Positions 51,093 through 60,997 are shown, counted from the stretch's first letter. The stretch: 64,000 nt of DNA from Flexithrix dorotheae DSM 6795 (GCF_000379765.1 NZ_KB903454.1:1-64000), one strand, 5' to 3'. Made by a program: numbers and translations. Notes: a model not told the origin generated them from the sequence alone.

Positions 51093-52418
51093 CTAAACAT
51101 ACCTGGCTCTTCTTTCTCTAACGGATTTTTCTATATTTTCCCCAATTTTCGGATAGCTGGAAATTACTTTATCAAACTCCCTTTTTCTCAATTTGTAAAT
51201 ATCGCAATAGGTTGTGGCTTTTATGGTAGCGGTTCGAGGAGTATCCATAAACAATGCTATTTCACCAAAGAAATCCCCTTCCTTTATGTTGGCTATAATT
51301 TCTCCTTTTTGGGTTAAAACTTCCAGTTCACCTTTTACCAAAAAATACATGGCATGTCCAATATCACCATATTTAAAAACCAGGTCATTGGGCGTAATTA
51401 CTTCCGGCTCCAGGTGCATGGAAATTTGATGTACAAATCCTTCATTACAGCCTGCAAAAAGAGTAATTTTCTCAATTATTTCCTTTTTAAGGTGAATAGC
51501 CACATCTCTTTGTAAATTTTCAGGAAGACTTAATAAGAAAGCATTTTCGTCATAACCGTATCTGTTTTGCCACATGTAATTAAAATAATCTCTAAGCTTT
51601 CCCTGTAGGTTTTTTGGCAAATTTCTATACCTGATTAGGGCTTTTAGTTTATCCAGATTATCCAAATATTGAGCTTTAGCCGGATCGTTTTTGGAAATCA
51701 ACCCAGCAATATTACCAATTACAATTCCATAAACTCCCACTCCCGTAAGCTGAACAATAATAGAGAACAGAATTTGAGCATTATCTGCCAATTGAGGCGT
51801 AATATCTCCATAACCAACTGTAGTAAGTGTAGTTACACTCCAATACAAAGCCAGTAAATAATTTGAATATTCATTATGGTTAGGGTCTGCTCCGGTTAGG
51901 ACCAGCCAGATACAGGAAATCCAGTGAGCCAGGTGTATAAGCCAAAAGAAAAAATACACCAAGGTAATTGTAGTGGTATATTTCACTTCATAGTAGCGGA
52001 ATTTTTTGAGAATTCCAATTACCTTAAATATTTTCAACAACCTCAATAACCCTAAAAAGGGAATACCAAAAATAAAATCGTAAGGAAGGATAGAGAGCAA
52101 ATCAAGCACCAGCCATCTTTTTATATAATTTTGTTTTTCCCTGTTCACCTCTGTCAACCCAGGGTGTATCATTTTTCCGGCTCGCCAAAAACTAATGATT
52201 ACATCTAAGGCAAAAAAAACAGCTACACAAATATTGAGGAAATTGAAAACGGGATTGTGCCAAACTCTGAATACAATATTAAGCGGAATGAATATGGCCA
52301 GAAAACTCGTACATAAAGTAATGACAATAACCCAAACCTGATATAATATAACTTTGTTTACCTGCATACCCCGTGACTTTTTTTGCAGCGTTTGTTGGAA
52401 TTTTTCCGTGAATATCAA
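51093..52418 (-). CDS. cyclic-nucleotide-gated-type potassium channel
   Basis: 441 residues with the complete plan of a CNG/HCN-like channel. S1-S3 lie at about 25-110. S4 has a Lys/Arg ladder, RLLKIFKVIGILKKFR (126-141). S5 is at about 148-172, and the pore helix carries the selectivity filter TTVGYGD (199-205). S6 covers about 215-242. A C-linker follows (260-320), then a cyclic-nucleotide-binding domain (about 325-420) with FGEIALFMDTPRTATIKA; the Glu385 and Arg395-Thr396 of the phosphate-binding cassette are present. It should carry K+ across the inner membrane under control of cAMP or cGMP. Start at 52418; ATG at codon 18 (MQVNK) is an alternative. Confidence 0.92.
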   Translation of the reverse strand: MIFTEKFQQTLQKKSRGMQVNKVILYQVWVIVITLCTSFLAIFIPLNIVFRVWHNPVFNFLNICVAVFFALDVIISFWRAGKMIHPGLTEVNREKQNYIKRWLVLDLLSILPYDFIFGIPFLGLLRLLKIFKVIGILKKFRYYEVKYTTTITLVYFFFWLIHLAHWISCIWLVLTGADPNHNEYSNYLLALYWSVTTLTTVGYGDITPQLADNAQILFSIIVQLTGVGVYGIVIGNIAGLISKNDPAKAQYLDNLDKLKALIRYRNLPKNLQGKLRDYFNYMWQNRYGYDENAFLLSLPENLQRDVAIHLKKEIIEKITLFAGCNEGFVHQISMHLEPEVITPNDLVFKYGDIGHAMYFLVKGELEVLTQKGEIIANIKEGDFFGEIALFMDTPRTATIKATTYCDIYKLRKREFDKVISSYPKIGENIEKSVRERRARYV

Positions 52419-52457
52419 AAACTAGTTAAAATTAATTTTTTAAAATAACTTAAAGCT

Positions 52458-52952
52458 ATGAACTGCCTAAAAAAGTATTTTTTCATCTTTACTCTGCTAT
52501 TAGGAGGGTTTTCCTGTAAAGAAAAAGAAGTTAATCCCGATGAGGTTAATAATGATATTTCAAACCTTAGCATAAAACTGGATCAGGAAGAATATGAAGC
52601 CCTGTCTTTGAAAATGAGTAAAGGAGATTCTGTTTCAGATGAGTTCAGACTTAATAAAGTTTATAAAGAAGGAAATTTTTTAATGATTGAGATTTCTTAT
52701 AGCGGTGGTTGTAAAGAACACTCCTTTGAAATCATTTGGCCTGAGGCGGTTATTCTGATTTACCCTCCTCAATATCCGGTGGTTTTAACCCACGATAACA
52801 ACAATGATTCATGCGAGGCTTATATCACCGAAACTTTAAAGTTTGATTTAACCGATCCGGATCTCGGATTCAATGAAGAAAGTATAAAGGTGATGGAAAT
52901 AATCGTCCAGAATGGATCAAATAAAGAAGAATCCATTTCCACTCAAAAGTGA
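52458..52952 (+). CDS. lipoprotein of unknown function
   Basis: The lipoprotein signal MNCLKKYFFIFTLLLGGFSC ends at Cys20. The mature 145 residues contain the pair ISYSGGCKEHSFEIIW (about 77-92) and LTHDNNNDSCEAYITETLKFDL (about 110-131). Two Cys in these segments may form a disulfide. A similar SGGC...H / H...D.CE pattern occurs in small secreted proteins of Bacteroidota, with no role known to me. It is divergent from the K+ channel gene with 39 bp between the starts. Confidence 0.7.
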   Translation: MNCLKKYFFIFTLLLGGFSCKEKEVNPDEVNNDISNLSIKLDQEEYEALSLKMSKGDSVSDEFRLNKVYKEGNFLMIEISYSGGCKEHSFEIIWPEAVILIYPPQYPVVLTHDNNNDSCEAYITETLKFDLTDPDLGFNEESIKVMEIIVQNGSNKEESISTQK

Positions 52953-53080
52953 TTCAAATAAAATCTGATAAAATCAATTGCCTTTCCCGGAGACTTTCAT
53001 TACTCTGGGAAGGCAGATTAAAAAATAAAAAGGTAGCGTAGTAACCACAGGAATCAAAAAAGTGTAGTCAAATTAATAAT

Positions 53081-53599
53081 TTAGATTGTGGCTTCCATGA
53101 AATCTTTATCTCTGGCTTTAAAATTTATACTTTCAATTGCCATATCAGTAAGCATTTTATCGATATTTTTCTCCTCTTCCAACATTTCATGTATAGTAGA
53201 AGCCATTTCGAAATTACCTAATGCTTTAGCAAATGCGCAGATTGTTCCGTAACCGGCAATATCGTGGTGGTGGATATGTTGTACACAAGTAATAATGGCA
53301 GCATCTAAAACATTCTTGTCCGTTATCCTGCTCATTAGAGTCCAAATTTCGTTCATAGTTCCTAGTGTTCCCTCACAAATTTCTTCTACGGTGATAATTC
53401 CCATTTTGGAAAGCATTCTTTCTAACCGTTTTAAGTGAATTTCAGATTTTTCTAGGCTTAATTTAATTGCATTTTTAAGCTGGAGGGATTGAGATTTTTC
53501 CATTAATTGGGGAAAGGCCTCTATTTGTTGCAGCTCTGAATCGTAACAGTCTTTTAATTGCTCAAGCAATAAATCCTGAAGATTATTAATTGGTTTCAT
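53081..53599 (-). CDS. DUF892 family ferritin-like protein (YciE/YciF)
   Basis: 172 residues forming an antiparallel four-helix bundle, with two metal-binding motifs of the rubrerythrin/ferritin kind. They are seen as the Glu in LLEQLKDCYDSELQQIEAFP, SEIHLKRLERML, TCVQHIHHHDIAGYGTICAF and EEEKNIDKMLTDMA. YciE/YciF relatives are linked to general stress in enterobacteria and bind di-iron in structural work; a ferroxidase role is possible. It is cytoplasmic and monocistronic. A noncoding stretch of nearly 400 bp follows upstream. Confidence 0.9.
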   Translation of the reverse strand: MKPINNLQDLLLEQLKDCYDSELQQIEAFPQLMEKSQSLQLKNAIKLSLEKSEIHLKRLERMLSKMGIITVEEICEGTLGTMNEIWTLMSRITDKNVLDAAIITCVQHIHHHDIAGYGTICAFAKALGNFEMASTIHEMLEEEKNIDKMLTDMAIESINFKARDKDFMEATI

Positions 53600-53996
53600 G
53601 TTTTAAAAAATTAGATAACAGCAGCTTAACCGGCTCACTTATTCTAAAAATAAATAAACAGCATTAGCTTGTTATTATGACAAAAAATTAAACTGAAGTG
53701 GCACAATGTGCTCCTTTACAATTTGTACAGGATTGTTTGTTAGAAAAGAGGTTTGTAATTAATTAGCTACGAAGCTGAAACCCTGCAGGAAACCAATGAT
53801 AATTTTATTTGTTGTAATTATTTTATATAAAAAGAATACCATTCAATAATTCTCTGAATTTTATTTTCAGGAATTGAGTAGTTGAAAGAATAGAAAGAAA
53901 CAATTTGTCCATTTTGACTTTCTTCCATTTTCAATTTAGCATTTTTTGGGATTAAACAAAACCAAGGACTTAAAAATTAAGGTAAAAAGGCTGATT
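53600..53996. other. intergenic region, nothing firm
   Basis: 397 bp of AT-rich sequence between DUF892 and the second sulfatase gene. I see no exact promoter consensus, no strong hairpin and no small ORF with a plausible start. Confidence 0.4.
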
Positions 53997-55547
53997 TTAC
54001 TGCGCATCCAAATCCTTATTTTTGTCTCTGGGCTCACAAAACCATACTAGTTTTTCATCTATCGATAATCCTTTCGGAAGTTTAAAAGCCTCAGGATGTG
54101 TTTCATTAAACACTTTCAATAATTCCTGTTTCATTGAATCCAAAGTTGACTTATATTCTTTTTTACCTCCCAGATCGGTTGTTTCATCGGGGTCTTCTAT
54201 CTGGTTATATAGCCTGTGCTGAATTCCTGTAGGAGGATTTCCTGTTGCATAACCCTGCCCAAGGTCTCTTTGGCCAGTTGAAAAGATATATTTCCACTGT
54301 TCATTTTTTATCATGGCTTTGTTATCAGCTAAAAACTCCGAGAATACCTGAGACCGGTGATTTTCTGTTTTCCCCTCCAACACCGGAACAAAACTTTTCC
54401 CCTGAATTTCTTGATTTCCGGGATTCTCTAAAATTTCAAGTATGGTTGGTACCAAATCTACATACTCTACAAAAGTAGAAAACACCTTTCCTTTCTCCCC
54501 ATATCCTCGTACAATCAATGGAGCATTAATGGCCGGCTCCCACATCATATGTTTCTCAAACCTTTTATGATCGTTCAACAAATATCCATGGTCTCCAATA
54601 TAAATTACCAAGGTATTTTCTTCCAATCCATTTTCTTTTAGCGCCTCCATCACCCTGCCTACATTACTGTCCACATATTCTACAGAAGTATAATAAGATG
54701 CAATTATTCCCTTTCTCTCTTCTTCGGTGAGGTCCTTAAAAACTGCTGGAATCCATTGATCATCCTCCTCACTGCCTTCTGGAAAAGGTACCTTTTCCGG
54801 TTGGTATTTTCCCGAAAACTCTATGGGGAAGTTAAAGGGAGAATGAGGTTCAAAAAAAGCCAGGGTAGCAAAAAACTGATTGTTTTTATTTGCCTTAATA
54901 AAATCGATGGTTCTGTCTGCAAAAAAAGTAGCCTGATCGTACTTATAGGGCAAGCCAGAAGTGGCCATATCCGCATTTAGCCAAATTCTGGCCGGATCCT
55001 TAAATGGTTTCCACTGAGGTCTAACTTTCACACCTTCCGGAATTTCAATATTTTCCAGCGAATCAATACTTTCTCTGAATTGGCTTCTACCCATCATCAC
55101 CTGAAAACCATGAGAGCCCTGATTATTAAAGTGGGTTTTTCCGAAAATTCCGGTTTTGTAACCCGCTTCACCAAGCATTTCTGCAATGGTAATATTTTCA
55201 TCGGGAAAAGAAGTGGTTAAAAGTGTAACCCCTGTAGCATGCGGGTATTTCCCAGTCAAAATAGATTGCCTTGAAGCACTGCAAAGTGGTGCATTGGCAT
55301 AAGCCCTGGAAAACCGTACTCCTTCTGTAGCAAGTCGATCCAAATTAGGCGTATTAACCTTGTCATTTCCATAACAACCCAAAACCCTCGCAGAATGATC
55401 GTCCCCAATGATCAAAAGTACATTCTTCGGCCTGGTAAAATTAGGTTCTTTTTCTTCAGCCCCTTCTTCCTTTTGAACAGAGGAACAGGAATAAAGAAAG
55501 GGAAAAATTAACAACAGGATCGCAGCATTTAGGAAACAGGTTTTCAT
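53997..55547 (-). CDS. sulfatase, CxAxR type, lipoprotein
   Basis: A type I sulfatase of about 516 residues from the ATG at 55547 (another ATG at 55553 adds two). The lipoprotein signal ends at SCSSVQ. NVLLIIGDDHSARVLGCYGN is the metal site. The formylglycine motif is PLCSASRQSILTGKYPHATG: Cys is retained but the second position after it is Ala-Ser-Arg instead of Pro-Ser-Arg. FGKTHFNNQG and YIGDHGYLLNDHKRFEKHMMWE supply the other site residues. It resembles heparan or iduronate sulfatase-like enzymes. It is unlinked to the first sulfatase (34.1 kb), and its substrate is unknown. Confidence 0.9.
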   Translation of the reverse strand: MKTCFLNAAILLLIFPFLYSCSSVQKEEGAEEKEPNFTRPKNVLLIIGDDHSARVLGCYGNDKVNTPNLDRLATEGVRFSRAYANAPLCSASRQSILTGKYPHATGVTLLTTSFPDENITIAEMLGEAGYKTGIFGKTHFNNQGSHGFQVMMGRSQFRESIDSLENIEIPEGVKVRPQWKPFKDPARIWLNADMATSGLPYKYDQATFFADRTIDFIKANKNNQFFATLAFFEPHSPFNFPIEFSGKYQPEKVPFPEGSEEDDQWIPAVFKDLTEEERKGIIASYYTSVEYVDSNVGRVMEALKENGLEENTLVIYIGDHGYLLNDHKRFEKHMMWEPAINAPLIVRGYGEKGKVFSTFVEYVDLVPTILEILENPGNQEIQGKSFVPVLEGKTENHRSQVFSEFLADNKAMIKNEQWKYIFSTGQRDLGQGYATGNPPTGIQHRLYNQIEDPDETTDLGGKKEYKSTLDSMKQELLKVFNETHPEAFKLPKGLSIDEKLVWFCEPRDKNKDLDAQ

Positions 55548-55625
55548 AATCATATTTTTTCATTATTTCCCGAATAATATTATGGTTAATCGGGAATCCT
55601 ATCCTGCCCTATCAGGTTTCTGGTT

Positions 55626-58376
55626 TTAATAGGGCAAAACCCTGTCTGAACCGGATACCATTCTTTTAATGGCCAAATTAAAACCATCCTGCTGAATTAA
55701 TTCCTCCAAATTTAGATGAAACCTATATTTCCAGTAGTGCTTTGGATTACTCGGCACATTGATTTGTTCTTTCAAATGATTCTTTCTTCGCAATTCAGCA
55801 CTGATAGCTAATAAATCCTGGATTGGGAAAACAGCCCACATGCTACTACTGTGCAAATGCTGGAGAACAATCTCCTGGCAAACCCATGGTTCTCCTTCCT
55901 TGGGCGCTTCTCCATGTTGCCCCATCACCTGGTTAAAATACCGTTGGGTTTTATTTGCATCTTCTTCCCACCATCCTCTAATATTGGACATATCATGGGT
56001 TGAAGGACTACAAACTGATAAATAGGGATTCTCCCAAGGCTTGCCAAATTCCAAATCACTATTATTGGGCATTCGCTGAATGGCCAGACTCAAAAATCCT
56101 AATTCATCCATTACCCCGGGAACACAGGCAGGAACCATCCCCAAATCCTCCCCACAAATTAACATATTGGTGGCCGCCTTTAAAGCCGGCAATTTTACCA
56201 TTGCCTTTTCTTTCCAGAAATCATTATGTCTGTGGTAAAAATAATCTACATAAGCTTCATCAAGAATCCGTTGGGCATGTCCATCAAGCTCTTTAAATGA
56301 CTGGGTAAAATGCATGGCATTTCTAGGATTCCAGAGCCTTCCGTCAGAATTTTCCACTGGCAATAAAAGTACCTCACCTAATAATTTAAAAAGGCCTTTC
56401 TTTAATTGATGTTTTTGAGTGATTACTTCCAGCGCATCATCTTTTTTAATTTTAAGCGCTTCTTCAACCTTTCTTTGGGTATCAAATTCAGGTTTCATTT
56501 TGTACACACCAGGTTGGTATTCTTCCAAATATTCCTGAATAACTTCCTCCTTTTCTTCTCCAAATATTTCTAATAATAAATGCTCTCTTATGTAGGGTTT
56601 ACAAAGCCTTTCCTCATCAAAATGAAGCCCTCTTTGCTGAAGTTCTTCCACACTAAAAGGTAAAGCAGGATTAAAATGCCCAAGAATTCCTTCTACATTC
56701 TCAAAAGGAATTTCCCAAATTCTAAAAAAGCCTAAGATATGGTCAATCCTGAAGGCATCGAAATAGGATTCCATTTTTTTAAACCTTTCTTTCCACCAGG
56801 AGAAATTGTCTTTTTGCATTTCCTCCCAATTGTATGTAGGAAATCCCCAGTTTTGTCCTTCCTGGGCAAAATCATCTGGTGGAGCTCCGGCTTGTCCATG
56901 CATATGGAACAATTCGGGTTTGATCCAGGCATCCACACTATGTCGATAAATTCCAATAGGAATATCTCCTTTTAGTACAATACCATTTTCTCTTGCATAA
57001 CTTGCTGCTTCCAGTAATTGTTTATGTAAATGGAACTGAATGAAGTAATGAACAGCCACATCCGGATACTGAGCAGCAGCTGGGCTTGTTAATTTTTCAA
57101 GATCATTTTCTGATACGCGTTCATACCCTTCCCATTTATTGAAATCCGGGGTACCAAACAGGTCCCTTAGGTAGGAAAAAGCAGCATAAGGGACCAGCCA
57201 GGATTTATTCGTTTCAAAAAATTCTTTAAAGGCCGGATCTGCCAAAAACTGGTCTTTTTGTTCATCAAAAATCAATTTATAAAAGCGGGATTTAGCCCGC
57301 ATTACCACTTCATAATCTACATCTTCCTTTTTATTTAGAATATCCTTTTGTAATAATAAAATATCGTTGGTGACTTTAGCAGAAAGCGCTCCAATAGCCT
57401 GAATATTCAGGTAAATGGGATGAAGTGCGAATACAGAAATTGCAGCGTAAGGATAGGAATCCGTCCAGGTATGAGTAGCCACTGTATCATTAATAGGCAA
57501 TACCTGAATCATTTGAAGATTGGTTTTCTTTGCCCAGTCAACCATTAACTTCAGGTCCAGAAACTCTCCAACCCCCAGTCCATTATTACTTCTTAATGAA
57601 AAAACGGGAATGGCAACCCCTGCCCCACGCCACGGTTTGTTATACCTGAATTTTTCATCTGTTTTTATGATGAATTTCTTAGCACTAAGTTTGGCATCAG
57701 GGTTATAATATCGATCTTCTCCTGCTTCCCATTCTACAACCTCTTTCTTTTTCAGGTCATAGATTCCATATTTATATTTAATGGGGAAAAAAGTATCCAG
57801 GGAAAATTCAGCCTGCCACATATCTTCTTTTCCGGAATATTCCATATGAATTACTTTATCATTTTCCCAATTTCCCAGGGATTGATGATTCCCACCCAAA
57901 ACCACACTATAGCCTTCAGAAATCCTGGGCACTTTCAATTGAAACTTGTGGGTAAGGGAATTCTTTTTCCTTTTTTTTAACTTTTTACCCTCATTGGATA
58001 AATGACCACCGAAATCCTGAAAAATTACATTTTTGAATGCACTTGTATGCAGAGTATTTTCAATCTCTTTATAAGATCTCCAGGAATCTTCCAGCACAAT
58101 TAAATCAAACTTTCTTGCAGACAAGGTTACTTCTCTGAACGGACCCCATTCTAATTCTTCCCGGTCAATATCCTCAAAATAAAGCAGGTATTTATATTCT
58201 ATTGATCTTCCTTTAAAATCCGATAAATCTAATTCCAGTTCCCACATACCATCTGCCTTATAATTCAGGGGAATGGCTTTTTTGATATCTCCATTGCCCA
58301 GCTCTGGTATTGATCCGGTTAATCTTAAACTTTGTCCCCAATTAGTATGAAAATGAATTTTAAAAAGAAATTTCAT
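55626..58376 (-). CDS. malQ: 4-alpha-glucanotransferase, DPE2-like with CBM20 modules
   Basis: A GH77 enzyme of about 916 residues from the ATG at 58376. Two CBM20 starch-binding domains lie at the N-terminus (about 1-100, KIHFHTNWGQSLRLTGSIPE, and about 140-240, LKVPRISEGYSVVLGGNHQS). The GH77 barrel follows, with IPVFSLRSNNGLGVGEFLDL, the nucleophile Asp in FRIDHILGFFRIWEIP, and CGEDLGMVP with the acid/base Glu. About 140 residues separate these last two, as in plant DPE2. DPE2-type enzymes move glucose units from maltose onto glucans. It lies downstream of the PorE-like gene on the same strand but a hairpin intervenes. Confidence 0.93.
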   Translation of the reverse strand: MKFLFKIHFHTNWGQSLRLTGSIPELGNGDIKKAIPLNYKADGMWELELDLSDFKGRSIEYKYLLYFEDIDREELEWGPFREVTLSARKFDLIVLEDSWRSYKEIENTLHTSAFKNVIFQDFGGHLSNEGKKLKKRKKNSLTHKFQLKVPRISEGYSVVLGGNHQSLGNWENDKVIHMEYSGKEDMWQAEFSLDTFFPIKYKYGIYDLKKKEVVEWEAGEDRYYNPDAKLSAKKFIIKTDEKFRYNKPWRGAGVAIPVFSLRSNNGLGVGEFLDLKLMVDWAKKTNLQMIQVLPINDTVATHTWTDSYPYAAISVFALHPIYLNIQAIGALSAKVTNDILLLQKDILNKKEDVDYEVVMRAKSRFYKLIFDEQKDQFLADPAFKEFFETNKSWLVPYAAFSYLRDLFGTPDFNKWEGYERVSENDLEKLTSPAAAQYPDVAVHYFIQFHLHKQLLEAASYARENGIVLKGDIPIGIYRHSVDAWIKPELFHMHGQAGAPPDDFAQEGQNWGFPTYNWEEMQKDNFSWWKERFKKMESYFDAFRIDHILGFFRIWEIPFENVEGILGHFNPALPFSVEELQQRGLHFDEERLCKPYIREHLLLEIFGEEKEEVIQEYLEEYQPGVYKMKPEFDTQRKVEEALKIKKDDALEVITQKHQLKKGLFKLLGEVLLLPVENSDGRLWNPRNAMHFTQSFKELDGHAQRILDEAYVDYFYHRHNDFWKEKAMVKLPALKAATNMLICGEDLGMVPACVPGVMDELGFLSLAIQRMPNNSDLEFGKPWENPYLSVCSPSTHDMSNIRGWWEEDANKTQRYFNQVMGQHGEAPKEGEPWVCQEIVLQHLHSSSMWAVFPIQDLLAISAELRRKNHLKEQINVPSNPKHYWKYRFHLNLEELIQQDGFNLAIKRMVSGSDRVLPY

Positions 58377-58475
58377 TAGGATATTTTTAGAAAGAATGAT
58401 TTTCAAAGATTTATAATCAAATCTAATTGGTAAATCCTATAAGAAGAATTAAAACGGAAAAAAATAATTATAAAA

Positions 58476-58519
58476 AAAATCCAAAATCAAACCTCTTAAA
58501 AAGTCTAATTTTGGATTTT
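58476..58519 (-). terminator. terminator after the PorE-like gene
   Basis: A perfect 12-bp stem (AAAATCCAAAAT at 58476-58487 with 58508-58519), 20-nt loop. On the minus strand it runs into eight T. Confidence 0.65.
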
Positions 58520-58570
58520 AATTTTTTGTTAAAAAAAACTCAATTCATTCTCCAAATAATGATAGAGAAA

Positions 58571-60541
58571 TCAATTATTCAAAACTTTCATTTCGATTCT
58601 TCTGTTAATTTCCCTTCCGTCCTTTTCATCGTCATTACTGGCAAGAGGCTTGGTCTCTCCATAACCTTTAGCGGTTAGCCTGGAAGCATCGATATCTTTG
58701 GAAACCAGGTAATTTACCACAGCCTGAGCCCTTCTTTGAGATAAATTCAAGTTGTAATTTGGATCTCCCACATTATCGGTATGTCCGGAAATCTCTATTT
58801 TTAGGTTAGGATTGTCTTTGAACAATTTCACAATGCTGTTGAGTTCATCATAAGACTCTGAGGTAATGGTAGCCTTTGCCGGGTCAAAATAAATTCTGGC
58901 TATCATTTTTTGGCCTACTTTAAATTTCGGAAGGGTTTTCCCTGTTTGATTGGTGATTTTAGGTTTTGCAGCAGTATTCCCAGACTTTTTCACCAAATCC
59001 TGACCCGGTTTCTTGGATGCAAAAACTTCTTTTTCTTTCTCTATTTCCACAAAGAAATCCCGATTTACATTTCTCGGGTCTTTTAATGAGATGACAGGTT
59101 TATACTCTTCTTCAAAAACTACTTTATCATCTCTTAAAATTTTCAAATGAAAGGTTTTATCAAATGGGATTTCTACTTTGTATTCCCCTGCAGCATTCGT
59201 GGTATAAAAATAATCCATGCCATCTGCCTCCAATACAATTTTGCAGCCCTGAAGGGGATCCAGGGAAATTTGATCAAATATTTTTCCTGCTAAAATGGTT
59301 TTTTCGAACATATAAGCCCGGTAAATATCTTCTGTTCCGTGTCCTCCAACTCTATCGGAAGTGAAATAAGCAATGTCATTTTTCAGGTTAAAAAAGATGT
59401 CATTTGAAACTGAATTTATTGGATAACCTAAGTTTTTAGGGTTGATATATGTCTTTTTAAAGGAGTCATATTCTGCACTAAAAATATCATATCCCCCAAT
59501 TGCATCATGGCCTCTGGATGAGAAATATAAAGTGCCATCCTCGGCAATAAATGGAGATTCTTCGTCCTCATCGGTATTCAATTCATAAAGCAATTTTGGT
59601 GTTCCCCAACTTCCGGAATTACTACTTCTCCTTGAAATGAATAAATCCATATTGCCATTTTTGCTTTTGGCATTAGAACTAAAAATTAAGGTTTTTCCAT
59701 CTTTGGAAATGAAGCCATGAGATTCCTTGCTGTTTTTCCCATTGATGTTACTACCAATGGATTTTGGGCTGGACCATTTCTCCCCAACCTTTTCAGTAAT
59801 TAACAAATCTCCGTTTTTATAAATCAGCATTTTAGAATCTTCCCCAAATAGTTGCACCGTGGCATCATGCCCCACAGTAACCAGGCCTTTTAGTCTTTCC
59901 GGGGTACTCCATGCATCGTTTTCATCCATGGAAGAAACCAGAATATCTTCCATCATTTCTCCGTTTTGGGTCCCTCCCTTATTGTCTGTATGTTTTTTGG
60001 TAAACATAATCGTTCGGTGGTCTTCGGTAAGAATGGCACTATATTCAGGGAATTCGGAATTAATGGATTTTCCTAAATTTTCGATAGTATTTGGTTTGGG
60101 TTGCGCATACATACTTTTACCATTCCGAATCGCCTCTGCCAACACTTCACTTTCCTTTACCATTTTTTTGGAAGCAATTTGTATTGATATTGATTCGGAG
60201 GCCTCATCGAACATGGCATTATACAAATATGCTTTTGCCAGATTATAGTGATATTCTTTAAAACTATCTGGTGCTACCATTTTGAGATGTGCCAGCGCTT
60301 CTTTCGAGTTTTTAAGGTTTAATTCCGATAATCCGAGATAATATCTGGCTGTATTATTCTTTCGCTCAATTTTTAGAACCTTTTCGAGTTCATCCGCTGC
60401 ATTTTCGTATTCACCAGACTGAAAATATTTAATGCCTTTATTGAGGTGAGGTTTCACCTTCTGTGCCTGTAGGCTAATTTGAAAGATTAATAAAAATGAA
60501 ACAACCAGCCCTAAATTTTTTCTCAAAAAAAACTTTTTCAT
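58571..60541 (-). CDS. OmpA family protein with TPR, PD40 and regulatory domains (PorE-like)
   Basis: From the ATG at 60541, a signal peptide (about 1-27, ISLQAQ) is followed by TPR repeats (about 30-130; GIKYFQSGEYENAADELEKV), a PD40/WD40-like propeller (about 165-420; ISKDGKTLIFSSNAKSKNGN, SPFIAEDGTLYFSSRGHD), a carboxypeptidase-regulatory domain (about 435-505; LAGKIFDQISLDPLQGCKI) and an OmpA peptidoglycan-binding domain (about 545-656; EISGHTDNVGDPNYNLNLSQ, GRRIEMKV-like end). This is the domain order of PorE of the type IX secretion system, though many Bacteroidota paralogues share it. No other T9SS gene lies nearby. Confidence 0.85.
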   Translation of the reverse strand: MKKFFLRKNLGLVVSFLLIFQISLQAQKVKPHLNKGIKYFQSGEYENAADELEKVLKIERKNNTARYYLGLSELNLKNSKEALAHLKMVAPDSFKEYHYNLAKAYLYNAMFDEASESISIQIASKKMVKESEVLAEAIRNGKSMYAQPKPNTIENLGKSINSEFPEYSAILTEDHRTIMFTKKHTDNKGGTQNGEMMEDILVSSMDENDAWSTPERLKGLVTVGHDATVQLFGEDSKMLIYKNGDLLITEKVGEKWSSPKSIGSNINGKNSKESHGFISKDGKTLIFSSNAKSKNGNMDLFISRRSSNSGSWGTPKLLYELNTDEDEESPFIAEDGTLYFSSRGHDAIGGYDIFSAEYDSFKKTYINPKNLGYPINSVSNDIFFNLKNDIAYFTSDRVGGHGTEDIYRAYMFEKTILAGKIFDQISLDPLQGCKIVLEADGMDYFYTTNAAGEYKVEIPFDKTFHLKILRDDKVVFEEEYKPVISLKDPRNVNRDFFVEIEKEKEVFASKKPGQDLVKKSGNTAAKPKITNQTGKTLPKFKVGQKMIARIYFDPAKATITSESYDELNSIVKLFKDNPNLKIEISGHTDNVGDPNYNLNLSQRRAQAVVNYLVSKDIDASRLTAKGYGETKPLASNDDEKDGREINRRIEMKVLNN

Positions 60542-60565
60542 CACAATTTTAAAATTTACCTGCAA

Positions 60566-60997
60566 AACCTTCTGATCACATAAAACAAATCAACCATTTT
60601 TTTGCAGCTATTATTCAGATTCTTAATAATGTGGTTAGTTACTAAATAGATTAAACTAATTTTTAATTACGGATAAATTATTGGTGATGGATTATGAGGT
60701 CTAAAATGTTCTGTAGGATATTAATCACGTCAAATCCAATTTTCACATACCTTTAAGTTAGCCCGCTTTTGTCATAATATCAGTAAGATTACTCCTTCAT
60801 CTTAAAAATCATTAATTTCCCAATGATTCCCGTTCCAATAAATCCATAATTAAAAAACCTGAGTTAAACTCAATTGCAAGTTTAAACAAATGTTAACAGA
60901 AAGGTCAAATTTTATGCCTAATAGCGAAGAGATTTAGACATAAAGCAGAAAAGGTTTCAATAAATTGAAACCTTGGAAAATGAGAAAACAGCTTGCT
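60566..60997. other. intergenic region with one hairpin
   Basis: 432 bp of AT-rich DNA. The only structure I see is the hairpin at 60951-60974, listed separately. No small ORF or exact promoter consensus found. Confidence 0.45.
60951..60974 (-). terminator. probable terminator of the 60998 gene
   Basis: AAGGTTTCAA-N4-TTGAAACCTT, perfect 10-bp stem 24 bp after the stop; the T-tract on the minus strand is short and interrupted. Confidence 0.55.
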
